Shown: piece by piece, positions 41,301-50,026 of the stretch
Layout of the letters: each line of letters begins with the position of its first letter
Numbering within the stretch: position 1 is the first letter of the stretch
Origin: Mycosarcoma maydis
Lineage: Eukaryota; Basidiomycota; Ustilaginomycetes; Ustilaginales
DNA: 64,000 bases
Reading direction: 5' to 3'
Assembly (NCBI RefSeq): GCF_000328475.2
Contig: NC_026493.1
Location: forward strand, 1 to 64,000
The notes under the pieces: model-generated
Database searches by the model: none
What the model was told of the DNA's origin: nothing
Seen by the model: the letters and a program-made list of their open reading frames with translations, nothing else
Made by a program: the position numbers and the translations under genes

Positions 41301-41488
41301 TACAGCGCCTTTTCTTCGCCGCTGGTTACTCCGTCTACATCTATCACCCTCCCCGCACTTCTCATCACTACAGAGAAGACGAGCGACCTCAAGACTCTTT
41401 ATTCTCACTCGCCCGCATCTCCCTTTTGGCTTCGTCTAGACCTGGTTTCTTCTTCCCCCACCACTCTCCCCTTCCTTGGCACTCCAAT

Positions 41489-43114
41489 ATGTCGGCGGCT
41501 GAAACGCGGGACCGCTCTGGCTCCCTCCACTCTGAGGAGAAGGACACCCTTGGCTACCCCATCCAGTCCCAGACGCTCTCCAAGGGAACCACCGGCTCTC
41601 AGGACCCCGAGGCCAACCAGATCACTGAGGACATCAATGCCGGTTTCGATGAGGCCGAGGTCAAGCGTGTACGCAGAAAGATCGACAGGCGTCTGCTTCC
41701 CATTCTCGGCGCACTCTACTCGATTGCGCTCATTGACCGAACCAACCTTTCAGCCGCTCGTATCGCCGGTGCTGGTGTCGAGCTCAAGCTTACGGCCGGT
41801 ACCAACTACAGTATCCCTCTGCTCATGTTCTTCGTTCCTTACATCCTTTTGGAGATGCCTTCCAACTTGCTCCTTCGAAAGATCGGTGCGGCCAGGCAGC
41901 TGTCGTTCATCGCTTTCTTCTGGGGTATCGTGATGCTTGGTCAAGGTTTTGTCAAGGACAGGCATCAGCTGACCGTCACTCGTGCTCTTGTCGGAGCCTT
42001 TGAAGCTGGCTTCTTCCCCGCCTGTGTATGGCTCATCTCGACGTGGTACGTACGCAGGGAGTCGCAGGTGCGCATGTCTGCTTTCTACCTCATCTCGGTC
42101 GGCGTCTCTGGCTTCTCCAACATTCTCGCATACGCCATGTCACTCATTCGTGTTCCCGACCGCACCTTCCGAGGATGGCGTTGGATTTTCATCATTGAAG
42201 GTCTGGCCACTGTGGTGCTTGCGTTTGTCGCCTACTTTACCATCATCGACTTCCCCGACAAGGCTGCCGAGAAGGGCTTCCTCACCATCACTGAACGTGA
42301 CATGATCTTGACACGTATCCAGCGCGACCGTGGTGATGCTAAGCCCGACTCGCTTACCTGGGCCAAGGCGTTCAGGTACGCCAAGGACATCAAGGTGTGG
42401 CTATACGGCCTCATGTTCATGTGCACCACCATGCCTACATACGCTTTCGCCTACTTCTTGCCCGGTATCCTTCGAGGCCTCGGTTTCAGCATTAAGGACT
42501 CNNNNNNNNNNNNNNNNNNNNNNNNNNNNNNNNNNNNNNNNNNNNNNNNNNNNNNNNNNNNNNNNNNNNNNNNNNNNNNNNNNNNNNNNNNNNNNNNNNN
42601 NCATCAGGACTCGTTCCTGCTCGGTGCTGCGCCCTACGTTGTGGCCATGGTGGGTGCCTTTGGTACTGCGGTCCTTGCCGATCGATTCTTTATCCGAATG
42701 CCGCTCTTGATCGCTCAGTGTATACTCACAATTGCCGGTCTGGGCATGCTCTTCGCCACCAAGCAACGTAACGTTCAGCTTGCAGGCTGTTTCCTGGGTG
42801 TCTGGGGTGCCAACGCCAACATTCCTTTTGTTCTCAACTTCTCACAGAACAACGTGGCTGGTCAGAGTAAGAAGTCGTTTGTTTCCGTCATCGTTATCAT
42901 GTTTGGTGGTATCGGCGGTATCTTTGCCTCGCTCGCCTACAACGAGAAGGATGCACCTCTGTACCGCAAGGGTCTGTACGCAACGCTCGCATGCCAGGCC
43001 TTCAACGTTCTCTGTGGTATCGGCTTCACGCTTTACTTTTACGCTGCCAACAAGAAGATCCGAGCTGGCCGCAAGGTGGTTGACGACCGCCCTGGTTTCA
43101 CCTACACCATCTAA
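41489..43114 (+). CDS. MFS permease of the allantoate/nicotinate (DAL5/TNA1) family, interrupted by gap
   Basis: A protein of about 540 residues from ATG 41489; the frame before it begins with TTG. After a hydrophilic N-terminus of about 65 residues comes RRKIDRRLLPILGALYSIALIDRTNLSAARIAG, the signature of the anion:cation symporter branch (Asp/Arg of helix 1). About twelve membrane segments follow, including RALVGAFEAGFFPACVWLISTWYVRRE (helices 4-5) and GWRWIFIIEGLATVVLAF (helix 6). The 100-N gap lies at the start of helix 8, and the same frame resumes after it. Family substrates are organic anions such as allantoate, nicotinate, pantothenate and related compounds; the substrate here is unknown. 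No intron is apparent. Confidence 0.9.
   Translation: MSAAETRDRSGSLHSEEKDTLGYPIQSQTLSKGTTGSQDPEANQITEDINAGFDEAEVKRVRRKIDRRLLPILGALYSIALIDRTNLSAARIAGAGVELKLTAGTNYSIPLLMFFVPYILLEMPSNLLLRKIGAARQLSFIAFFWGIVMLGQGFVKDRHQLTVTRALVGAFEAGFFPACVWLISTWYVRRESQVRMSAFYLISVGVSGFSNILAYAMSLIRVPDRTFRGWRWIFIIEGLATVVLAFVAYFTIIDFPDKAAEKGFLTITERDMILTRIQRDRGDAKPDSLTWAKAFRYAKDIKVWLYGLMFMCTTMPTYAFAYFLPGILRGLGFSIKDXXXXXXXXXXXXXXXXXXXXXXXXXXXXXXXXXXHQDSFLLGAAPYVVAMVGAFGTAVLADRFFIRMPLLIAQCILTIAGLGMLFATKQRNVQLAGCFLGVWGANANIPFVLNFSQNNVAGQSKKSFVSVIVIMFGGIGGIFASLAYNEKDAPLYRKGLYATLACQAFNVLCGIGFTLYFYAANKKIRAGRKVVDDRPGFTYTI
42502..42601. other. Assembly gap (100 N) inside the permease gene
   Basis: Exactly 100 N. The bases before it end AAGGACTC and those after it begin CATCAGGACTC, so both flanks carry AGGACTC. 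See the finding on a possibly spurious gap. Confidence 0.95.
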
Positions 43115-44839
43115 CGTGGTTGCAATGTCGCTCTGCTATCTTTATACCAGGTAGTTTTCAAGTTTTGATGGACCGCTCGGTTCAGCAATCCGTCTGGCAT
43201 GACTCTTGTCTTGCATGTCGTCGACGCTGATGTAGAAATTGATCGATACACATGTGCTTTTCTCGATACGGACCAATGTATTCCAGGGTTATTCTTTTAC
43301 AATGAGACTTGATGTCAAACGAATCGTGAATGCAATACGAGTCTGACCGTGATAGGCAAACTGTTATGATTCGTAAACCAAGTGAGCTACATGACGTTTT
43401 GGCTGGCTTCATTTGTCGGCACTTGGCATGGATCGTTAGACACAACTCGGCCCTCGTAAACCCCTTGTGAGTGCAGAGCGGTCAAGCGATCAATGTGTGT
43501 CTGGACATTTGAGTTCTGCTGTTGAGTCTATACAAGGTTGGCTTCATTGATTGCAAGCTTATGCCTCGGTGAATTAGGTCGTGTGTGCTCTGCCTCACAC
43601 GCTGTCTCTGCAGTGCAGTCACGTACAGTCACAGAGTAACGTGCTGCTAAGATCGGAAGTGGGCGTGTTCTTGGACGTGGCTCAAATAAGGCAACGAAAC
43701 AGGCATAATTGCTACGATCGATCCGATCGATCAATCGGGTGCGGTATTCTCAAAATTTCACTTTCCCATTGCTCAGGGGCTACGAATTATATCAATATGA
43801 ATCAAGGATCCATGCCCAGTTCCGGTGCTTGGACTGCAGAAGAGCAGCCAAACGAGACGGAGCTATGCACGTCAATCTCAAATTAACTTAAAAAGGCTTT
43901 TCGCGCTCACACTCGTTCTGCGACGTCGTCGATGCAATTCACGACTATGAATCCTTGATACCGCAGAGCTCCTAAGTTGCAAAGCGATGGACCTAGAACA
44001 GCTTCCGATAACTATACAGTATGGGCTGCTCTGCGACAAGCCGCATGTAAATGAAGCGACGTCCCCAAGTTTGGCCTTATATGTATGTTCATTGTTGATA
44101 CTCATGTGATTCATTTATTCACGATTGCAGCCAGATCCGTGATTCAGGATTCAGGATTCAGGATTCAGGATTCAGGATTCACGATTGCAGAAGAAGCCTA
44201 AGGCCCCGATCATCAAAACAAGCCAAATTCGAACTCGAACTCAACTTGGCACACTGCGACTCTGACTCTTCTCTGTCAACGCCCTCGGCAGAGCCGACAC
44301 TCGTGACTGAGCGTGCCCCTTCGTGATCCACGTTCGAGCCTGCGGTTTGGGAGGCTTAGTTTGTGCATGAGCGTTACTTTCCCTTCGTCATTCTGCCTGG
44401 CTGCAACTCAGATTTTGAAAGTTCGGATTTTTGGGTTCGTGTTTTAGCCCAGCTTGTCTGTCACATTCACGATTCACGATCAGGGTCTGTTCGCGGTTGC
44501 TGCAGATAACTAGCAGACACACCGGAATGCTGCTGCTGTTGTTGATCTTGCTTGCCGCCGAAACACTCACATTTTGTAATTCACGATTGCAGCATCCACG
44601 ATCGTCATACCTCATCCCGTCTTCGAAACGCTTTTGAAGTCAGCACATCATAAGCGTTCGTAATTCCACTCTCTCGAGCTACCCATATACTTGAGCCACG
44701 TTCACATTTTACATCTGGTTCACCTGCTCAACTTTCTTCTCGACAGCTGCCAACTTAAAGCATCAACATGGTCGCCTTGGCCACATAACACCCCACACAC
44801 TTTCTCCGAGGCTTTGGCAAGCTCAGACGCTTGTGCGCC
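43115..44839. other. Spacer with GATTCAG heptamer array
   Basis: A 1.7 kb stretch with no convincing gene. It contains a GATC-rich near-palindrome (43714-43738), a GATTCAG tandem array (44141-44186) and a GATTCAC pair (about 44465-44480). Confidence 0.6.
44141..44186. repeat. GATTCAG tandem array (five units, then GATTCAC)
   Basis: Five perfect GATTCAG units at 44141-44175, followed by GATTCAC and a half unit. The last unit has the usual genome-wide heptamer, so the array looks like local spread of a one-base variant. Confidence 0.9.
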
Positions 44840-47338
44840 ATGGCGCCACCTATTATCATAACGTCAGCAGGCCAGACACGGTCACGTCTGCCAACCAAAT
44901 GGATCCAGGAGGCTGCCACCACGTCTTGCACAGCTCCAACCACCAAACACGGTGAGCTTGGCTCTTCTCTGCAAGAGTCTCCGCTACGATGGTCGACGCA
45001 TACCCTTGCTGCTGATCCGCATGATACCGTTCGCAGCCGCGCCGACTCCACCACCTCGACCTACGTTGACACCTTTGCACATCGTCGCAAGAACCGTCTA
45101 AGCGATCTCACCTTTGTAGATCTCGTCGACGATGTGGCACCCACTTGCCTCGTCGAATCGACAAGCCATGCATCCAGTCTCAACGATCTATCTGCTACCT
45201 TGCACAACGACGACGATCAATCTACCAATCTCTCTTTAATGGCCAAGTACAATGTTGTCTTGCCGCACACAAGTGACATCCATGTCGGCCTCGATGGTGA
45301 TCTGAATGCCAACTCACTGCACAGCAACCAAGATGACAAACTTCAAGATGATGAGGACGCTATGGCTTACAGGATTGACAGGCTCATGGCTGCCACCATG
45401 GAGGCTCTTGAAGCTTCCAATCGCCTCGTTCTCGACACGCTTTCGTCCAGGGCCAAGCTCGCGCAGCTCAATGCTATGGAAGCGGCCCTCGACTCACACC
45501 TCGACGCTAGAGAATCGCATTTAAGGCGTCAGATTCAAGCCGTCACGGACATGACCGACTTTGTTTCAAAGACCTCTGCCGAGCTGCAAAAGCTCATCTC
45601 ACCTTGTCATGGTCTGCAAATCCCTTCAGTCGCTGCATCCGTCAGTCAATCTAACGGCCTCGCTCATCCATCCGAGCTTCACGTGCGAGATACAGCGGCC
45701 ACAGGCATCGTTCAGGCTCTCGATCGGGACGCCACAATCGGCAAGACGGCAGTAAAGCGACTCGAGCGCATGCTTCAAACCCCCTCTCCCACCACTTCTC
45801 TCTCGGCAGCCTCAGCACAACGACGGAGCAACAGTAACTCGAGCAGACGTGCCTTTTCCATCTCCAACTTTGCCTCTGTTCAGTCGAGCATCACAGAGGA
45901 GACCCCATCTGAACACATCGAGACGTCCGCTACGCCTGATCTAGGCTCCAGCTATTTTGCCTCAGCATCGGCAATTGCCCCGGTCGGCACCATCGCTACG
46001 TCTAGCAGCCGAACTTTGACATCTCAGAAGAAGCGCTCAGTAAGCTACGACAGCCGCGCACCCGGCGCCTTGAAGCTTATGAGCAAACGATCTGTCCCAG
46101 CTACAGCCGCTGCTTCTGGTTTGATCTCAAGCGCAAGTGTGCTCGCTGGAGCGACTTCGGCAGCGGATGCCTCTTGCGCACCTCCAGCGGCATCGGACAT
46201 GGCGGAGAAGCCTGTTGCGGATGCTTATGATTCGAATGGGTTGAAGCGGCCCATGATACGACCCTCGCTCATGGACGCCCTCCGCCAAGATGCCAAAGTC
46301 GCGCCTTGGCAGCCGTCTCTGCTCTCCAAGACATCCGTTGGCGAGGAATCTTCAATGCGGCCGCAAACGCAAGCCGGTTCGGGCCTGCCGAGCTACACCA
46401 AGGGAACCAACTCAAAGTCGTCCGCGTACGTGGGCGTTGCGGCAACAGCTGCAGAATCGACGCTGGCAGCGCTGCTTGGAATGCCTTCGGCCGCAGCATC
46501 AACACCTTCGCGCACCGAGACGCCCTCAGAGTCGTCCTACTTTGACAGCGCCATGGAAGATTCTCTCTCTTCGGCATCGCCTCCGACACCCAGCAGCATG
46601 CACGCCATCAACAGCGTGCTCGCTACACCGTGGAAGCCTGCATCCCCCGAAAGCGAGCGCGACAACAGCGACGTAACTTCGCAGCAGCAGAGATCAGCTA
46701 GACGTGCTTCGGTATACTCGAGTGCGGTTAGCCCAAGAGCATCCCTGTCACTCTCGGATCGCGATCGAGCAGCGCAACTGTCCTTGCAGCTCGCCGAGCT
46801 GCGCGCTGAGCGTGTGACGTGGAATCCCAACGCCATCGGAAGCGGCGAGAGAGATGCAGCAGGCAACTTAACTTCTGAGTCTGGTGGCGGTGGAGGCGGT
46901 GCACTGCGTGCACTGCAAAAGCTCAACGAGAGGTCGGCGGCCAAGATTGCCAGCCGCAGTGGCCTTTCGTCAGAGGAAGGCGCAAGTAAGCGGGTCTCGC
47001 TCAGCCTTGGGCTGCCGAACTTTTCCGCGCTTAGGCCAAGTGCCAGTCGCTCGACCTCGACGACTGCGCCGATTGCACCAGCACGCGCAGCCTCGTCCTC
47101 GACTTCGGCAGTGCGTGCCTCCCAACAGCCTATTTCTCCAATCACAGCAGAAGATGCATCGTCGACTCTCACGCGAGATCCGGCCGCGGCCGCGGCCGCG
47201 ACTAGCGAGGATATGCCTGCACCAGCCAATGCGCCATCTTCGTCGTTGCTTGGCGGCGGTTGGCGATCATGGGCGTCTTGGAATGCAGCGCCCGCCATGG
47301 CAGCCATCGGCGAACACTCCACTCCCCAAAAGCCATAA
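44840..47338 (+). CDS. Ser/Ala-rich protein with helical core, hypothetical
   Basis: An 832-residue intronless protein from the first ATG (44840, context GCGCCATGGCG). The only part with ordered character is about residues 170-255: YRIDRLMAATMEALEASNRLVLD, then AKLAQLNAMEAALDSHLDARESHLRRQI, a long amphipathic and probably coiled-coil helix. The rest is Ser/Thr/Ala-rich with several Pro-directed Ser/Thr sites, a GGGGGG run and a six-Ala run near the C-terminus, and ends in SWASWNAAPAMAAIGEHST. From memory, related helices occur in uncharacterised fungal proteins, but I cannot name the family or role. The composition and intact length make coding status secure. Confidence 0.82.
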   Translation: MAPPIIITSAGQTRSRLPTKWIQEAATTSCTAPTTKHGELGSSLQESPLRWSTHTLAADPHDTVRSRADSTTSTYVDTFAHRRKNRLSDLTFVDLVDDVAPTCLVESTSHASSLNDLSATLHNDDDQSTNLSLMAKYNVVLPHTSDIHVGLDGDLNANSLHSNQDDKLQDDEDAMAYRIDRLMAATMEALEASNRLVLDTLSSRAKLAQLNAMEAALDSHLDARESHLRRQIQAVTDMTDFVSKTSAELQKLISPCHGLQIPSVAASVSQSNGLAHPSELHVRDTAATGIVQALDRDATIGKTAVKRLERMLQTPSPTTSLSAASAQRRSNSNSSRRAFSISNFASVQSSITEETPSEHIETSATPDLGSSYFASASAIAPVGTIATSSSRTLTSQKKRSVSYDSRAPGALKLMSKRSVPATAAASGLISSASVLAGATSAADASCAPPAASDMAEKPVADAYDSNGLKRPMIRPSLMDALRQDAKVAPWQPSLLSKTSVGEESSMRPQTQAGSGLPSYTKGTNSKSSAYVGVAATAAESTLAALLGMPSAAASTPSRTETPSESSYFDSAMEDSLSSASPPTPSSMHAINSVLATPWKPASPESERDNSDVTSQQQRSARRASVYSSAVSPRASLSLSDRDRAAQLSLQLAELRAERVTWNPNAIGSGERDAAGNLTSESGGGGGGALRALQKLNERSAAKIASRSGLSSEEGASKRVSLSLGLPNFSALRPSASRSTSTTAPIAPARAASSSTSAVRASQQPISPITAEDASSTLTRDPAAAAAATSEDMPAPANAPSSSLLGGGWRSWASWNAAPAMAAIGEHSTPQKP

Positions 47339-48325
47339 TCGAACAAGATGGACAGTTGTGCAGTATAGTGACGGTGTATCATAACACCTGCCCTGGTCTT
47401 GCAAGCTTTCCTCCCCCTCTCAACTGCAAACCCGCTCTCAAAAGCATATACCAGGTTTGCGCCGCTTTTTGTATTTTTAGTCTGCAACTGCAACCGCATC
47501 CGCATCCGCATCCGCAATGGCAAACGTCTTGAGTATAGCCCATGCGACTTGAACGTCTTCACTTTTTCAAGGTCGTCAGTAGTGGTTGCAAAATTGAGGA
47601 AGCCGTGGTGCATTCCAGTGGCACATGATTCAGGGCTGTACGGCCGAGAGAGACAATAAGGATACAGGAAGTACCGAGCTGGGTGGCACCATTGTGCGAT
47701 GGAGTGGACGCGGCAGTGAGCCACGCGGGAAACATGCAAGGGCAACGGGGATATTGGGTGTGGCAGATTCGTGTGTGTCTTGAAGGAGGTCGCAAGCAGT
47801 CACGAGAGAAGAAAGGAGGATGGAGGATGGAGGATGGGAGAGGATACGAAATCAAGCCACGAGACACGAGCCAGCTCAGACGGTGGTTTACGCAACAAAG
47901 TCATGCGTGATGTGCAAAAGAACTAAAGCACAAAGAGAAATTACCAAAGTAAAATCGAGGTCAAAAAAGGAAAGAAAGAAAGAAAGAAAGAATCGCATCC
48001 AATCGTGAATCACGAATTATGACCGTGCGAGACGGTGTTTTGCAAGCTCCACAGGCGAATCAAGGGTCCTCTGTCCGTGGTCTGATTCAAGCTCGCGATT
48101 GGAGGTGTCGTTGATCAACCATCCACCATCAAGCACCAGACGCCAGACGCCTCTCGACCATGGTCTGTTGCGACGCCATGTGACACGGTAGTTGCTGAGG
48201 TATCTCAACCTGTTTCAAGAGAGATCCGACGCCGTTATCATCCCAGCGAGGATTCACACTGGACCCAAGCACATCCAAGTACGCTGATAGCGACCCAAAG
48301 AATCCGAGCCAGCTTCGGCTTCAAG
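47339..48325. other. Spacer with simple repeats
   Basis: A 987-bp spacer. It holds CCGCAT tandem hexamers at 47494-47515 and a (GAAA)n tract at 47969-47991, followed by the heptamer pair AATCGTGAATCACGAAT at about 48002-48018. No gene is seen. Confidence 0.6.
47969..47991. repeat. (GAAA)n microsatellite
   Basis: About six GAAA units in an A-rich stretch. Confidence 0.8.
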
Positions 48326-50026
48326 ATGAGCTCTGCGACGGTGGAAGAGTTCGTCGAGCTGCTCAATGCAGAGCAGCACGTGGACCTGCAAAAGCTGCGA
48401 GATCTCGCTCGTCATGGAGTGCAGCCTTCTGTACGTGGCGAGGTGTGGCTCTACCTTCTCGGCGTTCTCAGCGATGACAAAGGGCAAGAGATGACCTCGG
48501 TACGTAGCAAGTACCTGGCGTACGAAGCACTTGACAAACACAATCCAGCGCTGGAAAAACGGATTCGTAGCGAATGTCAGCGGTACTACCAAAAACGACT
48601 AGGCACACGCCCGCCTCCAGGCCGAACGCTGATGCGAAGTTCAGCCAGTGTACTTTCGCGCCGACCTGCTGGATTCTCAACGTCGGCACTCGCCACCAAC
48701 GCAGCTAGCAGCGTATCTCTGGCACGAGATTTTTCCATCGACTCATCGACGTCTTCGCAGAACTTGACGCCATCGTCACATGCAGATGGCACACAGTTTG
48801 CGATCTCGGGCTCCAACGCAACCAACCTGGCAACAACCATGCTCAACGCGATAGATCGCGGACCGAACCGCGTCAATGATGGACGTATCCATGCGCTGGG
48901 TGGCATCATTGGCGAGAGCGGCGTTTCTGCGGCTATGGATGCCGACGATCCCGATGCGGCAGCTGCGCTCGAGCTCAAGCGATTCGGTCGCAGTGTAGAA
49001 AACATCATTTGTGCCTTCATGAACCGATGCGCTGCAGCAGAAATCGAACGCAGACAAGCGGCTCACGACGCTAGCGAGTCGGCATCCTCGACACGCAGCT
49101 CGGAAGCGGGCGGTAAGACATTCTTGAGTTCGCACGTGGTCGATTCAAGGCACGCCGATCGAAGCAGAGGTCGTGCGCAGACAGAAAGAGAGGCAGAACA
49201 AGACGTGTGCGGATCCAGCAAATCAATCGAGAGCAGCATCGCAAACGGACTCTCGACCGATGTGGACCGAGTGGCCCGTACGACGGGTGGCGCGCCGCCA
49301 CTTGACGGATATGTCCATGCACATAGCAGCGGCGCAAGCTCACTCTCTCGTTCACGTGCAGCATCGTTGAGCAGCGCGAGCAACGGTGGCACGTCAGGCG
49401 TCGTAGCTGGACGAAGCAACATCAGCATGGAAGAAGCGGTTCGGTCTCGCATGCCACGCGAATACGAATGGGAACCGCAAGTGCAGCACACCACCTCAGG
49501 GGCTTGTGACACGGCTGCCGAATTCCACCCGGCCTTGGTGTACCTGTGCGCACCATTCGTGCAATGCGTACGCGTAGAAGCGGGCATGTACTTTGCCTTT
49601 GAAAAGCTCATGACACTCATGGCACGACACAGCGCTCGTCATCCACTTCCGCGACAAGTGGCGACGTTCCTGACGCTGTTCCGCACAACGTTGCCGGAGC
49701 TGCACTCCTACTTTGAAGAAGAGGAAGTCGACATTATCGGATTCGCAACCAACTGGTTGCAGCACCTATTGGCGGGCGAGTTGAGGATAGAGGATCTGAT
49801 GCGCTTGTGGGATACGTATTTCGCGCTGCCAGATTTCATGGATCTGCATCTGTATGTGTGCATTGCGATCCTGACCAACTGCAAGGACTCGTTGGAGGAG
49901 CTGGATCGGTCCGAAACGAGGAGCATGTTGGACAGCCTGCCTCCGTTGGATGTGGACAGGATCATCAACGAGGCGATCAATATCCGATTGAGTCATCAAC
50001 GCTCGCAGCGTACGGACGATGTTTAG
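48326..50026 (+). CDS. TBC-domain (Rab GAP-like) protein, divergent
   Basis: A 566-residue intronless protein. The TBC fold appears in two parts. Residues 21-60 have LQKLRDLARHGVQPSVRGEVWLYLLGV, the first TBC motif (R-x-x-x-W). Residues about 410-555 hold the second half: VEAGMYFAFEKLMTLM, FLTLFRTTLPELHSYFEEEEVDIIGFATNWLQHLL, LMRLWDTYFALPDFMDLHLYVCIAIL. Between them lies a long Ser-rich insertion (about 95-390). The catalytic IxxDxxR arginine and YxQG glutamine of active Rab GAPs are not recognisable; the place of YxQG reads FHPALVYLCAPFV. Family role: accelerates GTP hydrolysis on Rab GTPases in membrane traffic. Here activity is doubtful. The ATG at 48326 has context CAAGATGAG. Confidence 0.85.
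   Translation: MSSATVEEFVELLNAEQHVDLQKLRDLARHGVQPSVRGEVWLYLLGVLSDDKGQEMTSVRSKYLAYEALDKHNPALEKRIRSECQRYYQKRLGTRPPPGRTLMRSSASVLSRRPAGFSTSALATNAASSVSLARDFSIDSSTSSQNLTPSSHADGTQFAISGSNATNLATTMLNAIDRGPNRVNDGRIHALGGIIGESGVSAAMDADDPDAAAALELKRFGRSVENIICAFMNRCAAAEIERRQAAHDASESASSTRSSEAGGKTFLSSHVVDSRHADRSRGRAQTEREAEQDVCGSSKSIESSIANGLSTDVDRVARTTGGAPPLDGYVHAHSSGASSLSRSRAASLSSASNGGTSGVVAGRSNISMEEAVRSRMPREYEWEPQVQHTTSGACDTAAEFHPALVYLCAPFVQCVRVEAGMYFAFEKLMTLMARHSARHPLPRQVATFLTLFRTTLPELHSYFEEEEVDIIGFATNWLQHLLAGELRIEDLMRLWDTYFALPDFMDLHLYVCIAILTNCKDSLEELDRSETRSMLDSLPPLDVDRIINEAINIRLSHQRSQRTDDV

Larger units (their letters stand above)
37524..41488. other. Gene-poor region, about 4 kb
   Basis: The longest spacer of the window. 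Open frames up to about 170 codons exist on both strands (for example 40436-40948 plus) but none shows family motifs or consistent composition. Heptamers occur at about 37638-37679, 38346-38365 and 40261-40302, and a (GA)n/(GT)n microsatellite at 40396-40429. I see no transposase, integrase or reverse-transcriptase motif. The last 500 bp are the upstream region of the permease gene. Confidence 0.55.
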
